A stretch of DNA of 64,000 nucleotides from Peronospora farinosa (taxonomy: Eukaryota; Oomycota; Peronosporomycetes; Peronosporales; Peronosporaceae), in the NCBI GenBank assembly GCA_947646735.1, contig CANTFK010000985.1, positions 248,001-312,000 of the forward strand. The letters run 5' to 3'. The notes under the pieces were generated by a model. That model saw only the letters and a list, made by a program, of their open reading frames with translations, had not been told where the DNA came from and ran no database searches. The translations under genes were made by a program, and so were the position numbers. Below are positions 32,651 to 43,700 of this stretch, one piece after another. Positions within the stretch are counted from its first letter, which is position 1, and each line of letters starts with the position of its first letter.

Positions 32651-35620
32651 TCATAAACTGTCTGTCATACAAACTGGCATGTCATACGCCCCCCATGAAG
32701 CACTTCTCTTAGCACGGAAAGATGCGTCGAATGCTAACTCGTTCAGTCGATCATTGTTGTCGATTGTGACGGTTCCATTGTTGTGAACAGTGCGGATCAA
32801 ATATGGTCCTCGCGAAACTGCATGTGATTTTTGCGCGAAAGTTTCTGGGAACACGGAGCATGATGTGATCGCCGGAGTTGTAAAAGTGTTTCAATCATTT
32901 GCGGTAATCGCGAGTATTGGCTGCTAAGATCGCTTCAAACCGTCGCTTGGATAGATAGATCCAATTAGCTTCGTAAAGCCGACGTGATATCATGTCTTGT
33001 CCGAAAATCAGCTGGCCTGGCGATGCAAATTTATGGTCCGTATGGACCACCACTGGAAATCTTAGAAGCATTGTTCGATATTCCCGGAGTGTCTCGACAA
33101 TCGAAAGCAATTCTAGTTTCATCGTTGTATAGTTAAGCTAGTGCTTATTGAGTGCACGAGAGTAACATGCGATGATCTTGTGATCTTTCTTGATAATGCC
33201 ACTAAGTTTTTTCCACTGGCATCGGCATACAAATGAAATGGTTTCGTAAAGTCAGGAAAGGATAGGAGAACTTCCTCCACAAATGCCCTTTGTATATCCC
33301 GAAATGCCTTCGTATCACTTGGAAGCCATGTGAAAGGAACCTTTGCACTTGTCAATCGATGAAATGGCTGGCACAATGCGGTTTTGTTTGGCACAATGTC
33401 ACGGTAATAGTTAATCATGCCCAAAAATCTTCGAAGATCTTTTCTCTTTTGCGGTATCGCAAGATGCTTGATTGCTTGAATCTTTTTTTCTTGCGGTTTC
33501 ATTCCGTCCGCAGTCAGTGTATAGCCCAGGTAATCTACTTCCAGTCGTAAAAGATGACATTTCTTTCCATTTAATGTGACTCCATTTTGGTCAAGTCGTT
33601 CGAACACCACCCGAAGATGCTCTAAGTTTTCCATTTTATTACGAAATTTATGTAGCAGATCGTCCAAATATGCAACGACAAGTTCCAGATCGCCAAAAAT
33701 CTTTTCCATGCAGGCTCGATATTCGTCAGGTGCGGTAGAAATTACCATTGGGAGACGCTTGCATTGATACTTCCCAAATGGTAGACAAAAAGCAGTAAGC
33801 GGCCGGCTTTCTTTATCCAATTGTATAGCGTAGTACCTCATGTTGGCATCCAGTGAGTTATGCATCGTGCATTTGCAAGACGTAGCAGAATCTCGCGGAT
33901 TCGAGGAACGAAGTACGAAGCCAATGATTTAGCACTCGATAGTCAATTAGAAGTCGCAGTGAATCATTCAGTTTCGGCACAAAAAAGGCTGGACTAGCCA
34001 TTTCAGAATTGTAAATTTGTTCCAGTACATCCAGCTTAATCAAACGCTGGATCTCTGCCTTTGCTGCATTCTCGAGGCTGCGTGGGATCGGATAAGGCTT
34101 GGCGTGTACTAGTTTATACTCAGGTTACAGTGGTCACACGTAATCAGCTAGCCGCATGCATCCCAAATGACCGTCATATGAATGGCGTTTCTTCTCGAGC
34201 CGATCCAAATACTGCCTCGAGACGTCGGTATCGAGATGTTCTGGAAGCAAGTATAAACCCTATCTTTGAAGATCAAATAGTAATTATTTATTAGGTCTTT
34301 TGGATCAACAGATGAATCCGCTAGCTCTTTATACTCCTCCATACACTCTGTGTCGGCTAGTTGGGGCGGTGAGTTGATGATCTTTCCAGTGTTAATTTTT
34401 ATACACTGATCTTCCCATTGTACTGTCCGGTCTCGGAAACTTATCGTAATTCCCAGCGCTTGCAGAAGATCCCGTCCAATGACCATAGTGTCTTTGCTGG
34501 CCTCAACAACTTGGAAGCGGTGCGTGATGACCGATTCAGGCTTTAATTGCGTAAAGCGAAAATGGGCGACTATGGTCCCACTGCTAGCCACCCCTTGGAC
34601 TATGGTTTCAAGCACCGTACCCGGCTTTGAAACCACCTTATCTCCGTATCTCGCGCTAGCGTCCACAAAAGACTTATTGAAAATACTTCTTGAGACGCCC
34701 GTGTCCAGCAGCGCACTAAAGCGGTTCTTGTCATGTCGTAGCTGGGCTGTGATGCGAAGCGGTGCTGTTGTTATCTTCAGTGTATGTTGAACTAGTCCAA
34801 TAAGTTTGCACTCGTCGTCACTGATTGAGTCTTCTTCATTGGATATCATTGGGTATTCATCTTCTTCAAATTTCTCTTCCATTTGCGGGTGCTCCTCTTT
34901 TTTATTTTTGAGTGCAAAGCAATCGCTAGTATTATGCGATTGTGTCTTGTGATGGGATCACCACTTATCTCCTTCGGAGTTCACCGTGTACTTTGTCCCT
35001 TGATTATTGTTGTTGGGTTGGCTAGTCAATTTTTCTTGCGTCTCCTGCGTGGCCCTTGTTGCGAACGCATTTGTATCTATAGCCTTCTTGTGAAGATGTC
35101 CCCTTGTGTAATCTTTCTTGTTTCTCAAGGCGTGAAAAGTAAAGTATTATCTCGTTGAGCTTATCAGGGATGACACCCGTCGCTGTCAGCTTATCTTGCC
35201 ATGATATCGCCATCCTGCGCTTGAAGTAGCGACGCATATTGCACATATGGTATTACCTCTGCGTCCTGCGGAAGCTTAGGTAATAAACGAATGTTTTCAC
35301 GAAAACGCTGCGAAAACTTCAGTACACTTTCATCCCGTCTCTTTGTCATGCCCCATAATTCATTGTTCAGATCTTCACTGAAATCTTATGGTACTGAGCG
35401 CAGTTCCACAGCGGTAATGAAATGGTCAAAAGTCCAACTATTGGTTCTTGCTTCGATCACCAGAAGGTTTACGTCGTATGCGAGGTCCCCCTCAATCAGA
35501 GCTATAAGATTACGGCTCTTTTGCTCATCATCCCACTCTTTCTTCTTGGCAAGGCTTTGGAAGTCACAACCCCACTTGCGATAGCTCCGCGGACTTTCCC
35601 CTTTAAGCTTGTTCATTTTA
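32651..35620 (-). mobile_element. Ty3/Gypsy element with internal deletion (gag, protease, RT, truncated RNase H/integrase)
   Basis: Read on the minus strand, gag pieces lie at 35,616-34,960 (NKLKGESPRSYRKWGCDFQS, then a HHKTQSH-type tail). The aspartic protease (LLDTGVSRSIFNKSF, residues about 58-72 of its frame) and the linker follow at 34,882-34,150. RT lies at 34,043-33,119 with the catalytic YLDDLL and a YLGYTL block, then RNase H begins. At about 33,028 the RNase H start (VVVHTDHK) runs in frame directly into an integrase-tail sequence (ASPGQLIFGQDM). The rest of RNase H and the integrase zinc finger and core are missing. An integrase end (KSHAVSRGPYLIRTVHNNG) lies at 32,854-32,651. Frame breaks near 34,100 and 33,860 also disable it. 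Confidence 0.92.
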
Positions 35621-35879
35621 ACTTACATGATTTCGGCCTATATTCCGTCTTGGGCTGGCGTGATCACCATCGTATAAGTGACGAAGTCGTTTGTGTCGTA
35701 TTTGCCCATGATTATACCTTTATTCTCACGGGTTTGATTCTTTTGCGTCCGATGCAGATTCACATTTGATGAAGTTCACTGAACTGATCTTCACGTCTCG
35801 GCTGCAATCGGCAACGGTCGCAGGGGAGCATGCGACGATGTGATGGCTTCACACGCTGACAAATTTCGCACGTTCTAAT

Positions 35880-36214
35880 TCAGATGCGTACCCACTGACA
35901 TGTGGGGCCAAAAGTTGTCTAGAGACACAGCAGCGAAAAACTTTCGTGGCCTAAATGAACTCCAGCAGGGGCATCGTGATACTCGTGGATGATCCTAGAA
36001 CGCATATTTAAGTCGTTGGTGATCACCTTGCGAGGAGAATCGGATAGATTATTGCTGTACAGAAGCAAATCTCCGTCTGAACTGTATTGATAAATGCGAT
36101 TACGGTTGGCTCGTGATAAAGCTCCCAGTGCGACATCGCTGGGAGCACGCATAAAGTCCGCATAATCTGAATCGATCTTGTACGATGGCGATGTCGACTT
36201 CTCGAAACCATCAA
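35880..36214 (-). pseudogene. Second Ty3/Gypsy integrase fragment
   Basis: The minus-strand frame has the integrase N-terminal zinc-binding region (RIYQYSSDGDLLLY, then RIIHEYHDAPAGVHLGHE) and ends at about 35,919, next to TTTTGGCCCCACATG (minus strand, about 35,900), which looks like the start of the leader of the neighbouring Gypsy copy. The arrangement suggests that one Gypsy element was inserted into another of the same orientation. Confidence 0.7.
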
Positions 36215-36990
36215 TTCGGCAACAATCGATCTTAATCTTCCTATGAGTAGGAGGAGATTTACTTTTTCACGGCCTCATTCCTTGAAGGTAGCGAGGGAGG
36301 TTAATCTTGCCGGCTGGATTCGGCGAGATCGCGTGCCATAAACTTATGTATGGCGAGACGTTGGGCACTAGAGGTCGCTGGTTTCATCAGCGACGCGACG
36401 AATGTCTCTCCCGATATCGCCACGAGGCAATTAAGGGCATCCCACTCAACAATCGCAATATGGGCAAAGGCAGCGTGCTCCAGAATAAATTTGGAGCGTC
36501 AAAGTACAACGATTCTTTCATCCCAGACTCGGGCATAGGAAAGACTACAAAGTGCTACCAGGTGTAACGGGGCTAAAACGTAACGTCACTAGCTCACATG
36601 TGCGCTTGAGGAAGACTCAAGCCCAAGTATTAGGTATTAATTAAATTTAACTCTCGTAATAAATACGACAGTGTTTCCGCCTTTCGGGAACCACACTTTC
36701 AGATCAATTTATCATTGGGCCATATTGGGTCTTTAGGCCCCAATAATTAAAAATAATAAATGGCCACGCTGTGCCTGCTATTCGGGCACAGCACTTGCCT
36801 ACAAATGTTATTGATTAATTCTGTTAATGTTATATATGCAATGTGGCCCATTACAATCTAAGTATACTTGTAAACGTCCTGTCATTTCCTCGCCATAACT
36901 TGATATCGCGTCCGAGTGAGTGAGTGAGAAGGTGAGGTATATTTAAGAAAGATATTGCGTCCGATAGCTCCGTTCCCACCACCCTTACCA
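36215..36990. other. LTR-like AT-rich DNA before a Copia remnant
   Basis: The stretch from about 36,563 (TGTAACGGGGCTAAAACGTAAC) to about 36,980 is AT-rich, contains TATA-like runs and a (GAGT)n repeat near 36,915, and directly precedes a plus-strand Copia remnant. It is plausibly its 5' LTR and leader. No matching second copy was found in the window, so the call rests on position and composition. Between 36,215 and 36,560 there is a short open plus-strand frame with no recognisable product. Confidence 0.4.
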
Positions 36991-38020
36991 CGAATAATCA
37001 TAGCAATGACTGGGTGCGACGCTTAACCCGTCGACGCACTGAACCCAACGAATGGTGGCGTGCAAGTGTCAATATGGTCCAAGTTTGCGACTTGTCCAAA
37101 TAGCACACTTTATGGAAGCTGTGACCGGCTCTTACCAAGTACACTGGCACAATAAAATTTAAGCCGTGATCAAATCGATGCAAATTCGTGATGTATTTTA
37201 TCATGCCAAACTTCGGAATAAAATTACAATCGGCACCAAATATGTATTTAAAACCAAGCGCAACGCCGATAAATCGATCTCTAAGTACAAAGCTTGGCTT
37301 GTCGCTGAGTAATTTCGTTGAAAGTATCGCATTGACTAGACGAAACTTGTGCCACGGTCGTTAAGTACGTCACTTTTCGCATGATGATTGCGTTGGCTAC
37401 ATCTCTCAGTGGATAATCGACCAGCGTGGCGTGGTCACAATTTTTTGTACGGTAAATTGAGAAAAACTAGTCTATATTTCAATTCCGGACGGTATGGAGA
37501 TTGAGCCAAAACTCGACTGTTTAAAGCTCCACAAGTCTATTCACAGACTCAAGCAAGCGTCTCGAGCGTGGAATGAGACATTTGATGATCACGTGCGATA
37601 AATTGCCATCCACGTATCCGAGCTCTACCCGTATATGTAAATCACAAACTTTGACGAGCACTGCGTATTGCATTGACGACGTGATAATCAATGAAGGTTT
37701 AGTGGACGTGATACGTCGAGTAAAGGACAACTTAATATCCGATTTAAAATGACTAATAGTAAGCATGCAAATTTGTTTTCGGTATTGAGCTGATTGAACA
37801 TAAGGACGGTGTGACTTTGTATCAGCAACGATACATAAAGGACATTCAAATCGATGTGGAATGGAATGCTGCAAGCCTGTTTCTAATCCGGTTGACATCA
37901 GTACTAAAATGTTAAAGGTCGATATCAAAGCCGTCTACAATCAATGAGCCTTACCGCAAAGCTGTCGGTGCACTTATGCACTTGATGTAACAGGGTTACA
38001 CGACGGTTGTAACATCATTC
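36990..38020 (+). pseudogene. Heavily decayed Copia RT remnant
   Basis: Piecing together plus-strand frames gives the Copia blocks for RT start (TKYVFKTKRNAD then SISKYKAWLVAE, near 37,220-37,310), then a block near 37,440-37,590 with LDCLKLHKSIHRLKQASRAW. Stops and frameshifts occur about every 20-60 codons. It is the most degraded recognisable element in the window, hence probably the oldest. Confidence 0.75.
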
Positions 38021-38105
38021 CGAAAGTTTACGGTTGAAGTTTCCTTTTATTGCATATAATGCATTTTGATACTTCTCTAAAAAGGGGTATTAAGTATGAA
38101 CGTTA

Positions 38106-38160
38106 AAGATACGGTATTCGGTAATACCGTATCTTATCGATTATATTCGATAATCGATAA
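38106..38160. repeat. Two abutting perfect inverted repeats
   Basis: The first has 13-bp arms (AAGATACGGTATT, loop CGGT, then the reverse complement) at 38,106-38,135. The second has 11-bp arms (TTATCGATTAT, loop ATTCG, then the reverse complement) at 38,134-38,160. They share two bases at the join. Confidence 0.9.
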
Positions 38161-38329
38161 CGCTGTACTAAGTACATTATATACAGATGTTTAGACGATA
38201 CGTCGTCCAATAGCAAAGTCTGCATATAATAATTACTATTATAGTAATTAATCTATTGTAGAAAACTTAAAGTAGGACTATTCATAAAATCTTAATGCAT
38301 AAATGAAATCAGTTCTCCTTTTGAGTTAA

Positions 38330-38660
38330 AAAACGCAAGTCTCTCTGACTTGTTCTCTTGTGTACTTTGTGCGTTGGTTCTATGAACCTTAAGCTTCTAG
38401 CTTGTTCTTGCACTTTGTGCGCTGGTTCTCTGAACCTTATGCGTATTGCTTGTAGACTAGAAGTCCCTCCTAGTTCCTTAGAATAGGGTGACTTCTAAGT
38501 CCTTTAAGTAGTTCCTTAGAGCTAGATGGCTTATAGCCGTAGATTAATTTAGTTCTATAGAACTAAGAGGCTTTCAGCCTAATGTTTTCCTCTGGCTAGG
38601 GAGCTGTGTAGCTCCGCTACACAGGGTTTTCCTAATGTTTTACAAGTATTATCGCGGGCG
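38330..38660. repeat. Hairpin-rich LTR-like sequence
   Basis: It contains a direct imperfect repeat (about 35 bp each, starting near 38,360 and 38,403, sharing CACTTTGTGCG-like and GGTTCT-TGAACCTTA blocks). A series of short hairpins follows: AGAAGTC/GACTTCT, GGCT/AGCC, the perfect 18-bp palindrome TTAGTTCTATAGAACTAA at 38,549-38,566, and CTGTGTAGC-TCC-GCTACACAG near 38,600. The block CCTAATGTTTT occurs twice. The position after a Copia remnant suggests a 3' LTR, but it could also be an independent repeat. Confidence 0.45.
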
Positions 38661-38942
38661 AGAAAGCGATGAAGCAATTAGCTTCATTCGTTGTTTTGTT
38701 GGAATACCAGTAGGATCCACAATTTGCATCAGATACCAGTACCTTCGATAGATATCACCCCGAAGCTTTATGTAAGGTGAATAATTAATCACTAAAGCTT
38801 TCTTTCAAGAGATGTCCACCTCTTTCTCTAATTATAAATGCTCCCACGCAGTTCAGGCAAAAATGCAGGTCATCATGAATTGACGCATACAATACTATTC
38901 TTAGCTGCTACTGCACTGTAGCCATTTCAGCTTCCAAATGAA

Positions 38943-39926
38943 ATGGCTACAGTTCATGGTGCACCCCATATATTCAGTTCTTATAAAGAGAGATCCCATT
39001 TAACCATGAAGCTGGCCAAAGCGGCAGCCCAACAGCTTAAGGGCGTCGTCATTGAGTACGACGTATTATGCAGCACTCTATTAGGTAAATCTGCCGCCGA
39101 GCAAAAGCGTCGTCGACTTGCAGCAGAGAAGATTCGGCAGCAGAAGGAGCAGCACTTTGGTTCGTCGCTCTTTGGTGCCACCTCAGTCCAGTCGATGCTG
39201 GTGAGTGACGTTCGTGGACTGCTCAAGAACCTGAATGAAGACTCTACGGGTAAGCCGTGGGTGGTCAAAGAGCGACTGCAAAGTACATTGCAAGGGTTAC
39301 CGAATCAAAGTATGTTGTGTCGAACGATTGCAACAGGATAACAAGGTGATTGAAGACTAAGTGAATGGGTTTATGCAGTTCTAGAACGTGTTATGGGATC
39401 AGCAGATACGAAAAAAGATGTTGCAGGTAAGAGTGAGGATGAAATTTACTTGGAGAAGCAGCTGCAGTCGGCGTCGGAGGAGTTGGCGAGGGTGAAGCAG
39501 CAAAAGAGAGACGAGAAATTAGAACGGGACGAGTGGAGTAAGAAAGGTTTTGGAATCAAGAGTGGTAGTCAAGCCAATTCATTACGAGACAAGTATATGG
39601 ACAAGATCAAGAAATTAAAGGAGAAGAAACAACATGAAGGAAGCAGGATAGGATTGAAAGAAGTCGTGGGGACGACTACGTCGGCAGGACTGTCCACGTG
39701 GGTTGTGAATGAAGGAGCGAACGAAGTTTTGGTAAGTTTTGCTGGAAGGTTGGGGAGTATAGCTGCTCGGGTGATACGTGGTAGCTTCATATTCATTTGT
39801 GTGTTGCTACTGATAGAGCTATTCGGATCTACGAGGGTTGTTGAAGGCGGTGATTCCACCAAGAAATCCACAGCAGGATGTACGTACAAGCATTGGACTT
39901 TTCAACGTCATTGTATGCAATGCTGA
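38943..39926 (+). CDS. Coiled-coil protein of unknown function (two exons; may be the 5' part of the next gene)
   Basis: The first exon from ATG 38,943 (an alternative ATG is at 39,005) encodes KLAKAAAQQLKGVVIEYDVL followed by a Lys/Arg/Gln-rich helix. A GTATGT donor near 39,310 and an acceptor near 39,380 join in phase to ILERVMGSADTKK, then a charged coiled coil (EIYLEKQLQSASEELARVK). After VVNEGANEVL there is a strong GTAAGT donor at 39,732. If that is not used, the frame reaches a hydrophobic segment (GSFIFICVLLLIELFG) and stops at 39,926. The GVVIEYDVL segment is faintly like HAD motif I, and a HAD-like end follows downstream, so both entries could be one gene. Function unknown. Confidence 0.45.
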
Positions 39927-40485
39927 CTGCTGGATTCTATTGCGATCTCGAATATACACAGGACGAGTATAAATTCTTTTTGAAAGAGGTAATCTCTTTG
40001 TGGAAACAGCTACTCGTGATACTACTGGTGAATGAATCACTAAGACACCGGCATTTTTGACTTTGTCATATGTAAACATGATAGATGGAGGGCCAGTTTG
40101 ACATGTTTCTGCCTGAGAAAGAGCAGGAGAAGTTTCCAAATCCGAAGCCGATTCTTCACATTTGCGAGGAGTTTGGCTTGAAGCCATCGGATGTTTTGGT
40201 GCTCGCTCGACATGCACCCACCATTAAAGCCGCCAAGTACGTGCTTTTGATTGTATATTGCCTCGATTTTAATGTACTTGCTGATCTTCATTTTTTAATT
40301 CCTGTTTTTGCACTAACAGAGATGCAGGAACGCATGTATGCCACTATATGCCCGAAGATAAGGCTATTCCGAATCACACGGCGCATTACCATTTGATACA
40401 CCTGAGAGAGTACCAGCATCTGATTGAGGACCTAAACGGTGTATCCTATCGAGACAAAATTAACATGGGCTCAATTGAATTTTAA
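39878..40485 (+). CDS. HAD-like C-terminal protein lacking the usual acidic motif
   Basis: Three exons are supported by phase: 39878-39988 (start uncertain), 40085-40236 and 40320-40485. The joined frame gives ALDFSTSLYAMLTAGFYC, then PKPILHICEEFGLKPSDVL, then IKAAKDAGTHVCHYMP and HLREYQHLIEDLNG. The order 'ICEE-G-KPSDVL...AAKDAGTHV' is that of the C-terminal part of HAD hydrolases. The position where those enzymes have GDS-x-x-D is occupied by ARHAPT, so catalytic acids are missing. It is either a pseudoenzyme or the end of a larger gene that begins upstream, with which it overlaps by 49 bp as annotated. Confidence 0.5.
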
Positions 40486-40798
40486 TTATAAAACGGACTA
40501 TGTCAATTTAGTGAAGATGTATCCATCTCCATCCGTACTTATGTAACCCAACCGTTGATTTTGTTATTCACACGTGGTCCACATGAAGATTTTGATTCGC
40601 ACTCGGAACAATCCCAAAAAAACGTAAGCAAGTGTCGTCTGTCGTTCCGCTGAAACGCTCGTATCTTCCGTCCTGCTGTTCGTCATTCCTTGCACTCTTT
40701 TTCCCATCCTCATCCTTTAAATTCTCTATCTTGTTGTCCAATTCGCACGCTCCAGTCGTCTCTATAAGCCAAGAAATTGCCCTTAACGGAAGGAAGAC

Positions 40799-43700
40799 AT
40801 GGCGTACAATTACGTAGCCACCGCTCAAAAGCCCACGAGTGTCACACATTCACTCACTGCTGTATTTACAGGCAGTAATGATACAAACCTGCTTGTGGCC
40901 AAAAGTACGCGCTTCGAGGTGCATCTATTGACGCCTGAGGGGCTCCAACCCCAACACGATATCAATCTGTACGGCCGTATCGCCATCTTTGAGGTGTTCC
41001 GAGTCGCCAACGAGTCTCAAGACTGGCTCTTTATTGTCACACAACGCTTTCAGTTCTGTGTATTGGCTTATGATGCAGCCACACAACAGATACTGACCAA
41101 AGCTCATGGTAATATTCGTGATTCAATCGGTCGCAGTAGTGAGATTGTTACCAGTGGAAACATTGACCCGGAAGGGCGTCTCATTGGAATGAATCTGTAT
41201 GAAGGTTACTTCAAGATCATCCCCGTTGACAGTGGCAAGGGGATACTCAAAGATACATTCAATATCCGTCTTGATGAGTTGCGTGTCATTGATATCAAGT
41301 TTTTACATGGGTACAATAAACCAACCATCTGTGTCTTGTACGAAGACTACAAGGCTGCAAGACATATAAAGACGTACCATATTTTGCTAAAGGAAAAGGA
41401 CTTTGCTGAAGGACCTTGGAGTCAGTCAAACGTCGAGGCGGGAGCGAGTTTACTCATCCCCGTGCCGGCTCCGACGGGTGGAGTACTCATTGTATCCAAC
41501 CAGACGATCGTGTACCATAATGGAAACACATTTCATGCGATTCCAATGCAAAGCACGGTTATTCAGGTCTATGGAGCGGTGGATAAGGATGGCTCGAGGT
41601 TCTTATTGGCGGATCAGTATGGTACGCTGTCGGTGGTAGCGTTGCAACTTACTGGAAAGGAGGTGACTGGCGTGCATCTGGAAGTGCTGGGAGAAACCAG
41701 CATCGCATCCTGCTTATCGTATCTTGATAATGGTGTGGTGTTCATTGGAAGTACGTTCGGCGATTCGCAGCTGATTAAACTGAATGCCGACCGGGACGAG
41801 CACGGTTCCTACGTTGAAGTCCTGGATACTTATGTCAACGTTGGTCCGATCATCGATTTTTGCGTAATGGACCTTGATCGGCAAGGCCAGGGCCAACTTG
41901 TGACTTGCAGTGGTGCGGACAAAGATGGAACGCTACGTGTAATTCGCAATGGCATCGGGATCAACGAGCAAGCGAACGCAGAACTGCCTGGTATCAAAGG
42001 CATGTGGTCGCTTCGCGAGGCGTTCGCTGCAGAGCATGACAAGTATCTACTGCAGAGCTACGTGAACGAGATACGCATTCTTGCGATCGATGACGAGGAT
42101 GATATGGAAGAGAAAGAAATCTCGGCATTTGCTAATGTGAAGACTTTGTTCTGCCGAAATATGTATGGCGACATGTGGCTTCAAGCGACAGAGTCAGAAG
42201 TGCGACTTATTAGCTGCAGTACTTTGTCGCTGAGCTCGACGTGGTCACCGCCCTCGGGATCACGAATTACTGTCGTTGCTGCAAACCCCACCCAAGTAGT
42301 GTGTGCTACATCGGGTGGTGTGCTTGTGTATTTGGAGGTTGAGAACGGGAAGGCTATCGTAAAAAAAAGTGTCAAGATGGAGCACGAAATAGCATGCGTG
42401 GATATTACACCGCGTGCTCATAGTAATGCAGGAGATGGAGATGTTGTCATGTCGGGCTCGCCAACTCACTGGGACATGGTTGCTCTTCGCAGCTCAATTT
42501 GTGTAGTCGGGCTGTGGACAAATTTCTCGGTGTCTGTCCTAAAACTACCAACACTTGAAAGGCTGACTACTGAACCACTTGGGACTGACCTGCTTCCACG
42601 ATCAGTACTCTGTAATACATTTGAAGGAAAGGATTACCTACTCGTTGGACTTGGCGACGGCAGTCTTATGAACTACGAGCTGAACGTCGAGCAAGGAAAA
42701 CTTGGAATACGAAAGCGAGTATCACTGGGCTCGCAGCCTCTCTCCCTGTCAACATTCCGATCCAAGAACATGACGCACGTGTTTGCAGCATGTGATCGTC
42801 CAACTGTCATCTACTCCAATAACAATAAGCTCCTATACTCCAACATCAACTCGAAGGAAGTGAATGTGATGTGCCCGTTCAACTCGGAATCCTTCCCAGA
42901 GTGTCTTGCGCTTTCATCCGAAACCGAACTGACGATCGGTACAGTCGATGACATTCAGAAGCTGCATATTCAAACGTTCCATTTGAACGAGTGGGCACGT
43001 CGAATTGCCCACAACGCCGAATCACACACACTTGGTGTGCTTACTGTAAACTTCACGGTTGACGATACTGGTGAAGAGGTGGATCAGGGCTTTGTGCGTT
43101 TGTTTGACGACCAAACTTTCGAAGTACTCCACTCGCATCGGCTAGATCCGTTCGAGACTCCATGTTCGGTGGTCGTATGTCCTTTTGCAGGGGATTCCAC
43201 GAGTGCGTCGTACTTTGTAGTTGGAACCGCTTATGTGCACGAAGAAGAGGCTGAGCCGCATCAAGGTCGTATTTTGGTATTTGATGTCACGGGCATCCAC
43301 GGTGAGCGGAAACTGCAGTTGGTTGCCGAAAAGGAGGTAAAGGGTGCGGTTTACTGTCTGAATGCTTTCAATGGCAAGGTGCTGGCGGGTGTTAACAGCA
43401 AGGCACAGTTGTACAAATGGAGCGAAAACACTGACAATGAGAAGGAACTGGTATCCGAATGTGGCCACTACGGCCACACCTTGGTCCTTTACATGGAGTC
43501 ACGAGGCGACTTTATCGTGGTGGGCGATTTGATGAAGTCAATTTCTTTGTTGAGCTACAAGCAGCTAGATGGCACAATTGAGGAGATTGCGAGGGATCTG
43601 AACTCAAATTGGATGTCAGCTGTAGGCATTATCGACGACGATACGTACATCGGCAGTGAAACGGATTTCAACTTATTTACTGTGCAACGCAACAGTGGCG

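Noticed and set aside
36563..38660. A complete Copia element with two matching LTRs
   Set aside because: The putative 5' (36,563) and 3' (38,330) LTR-like blocks do not resemble each other by eye, so they were not joined into one element.
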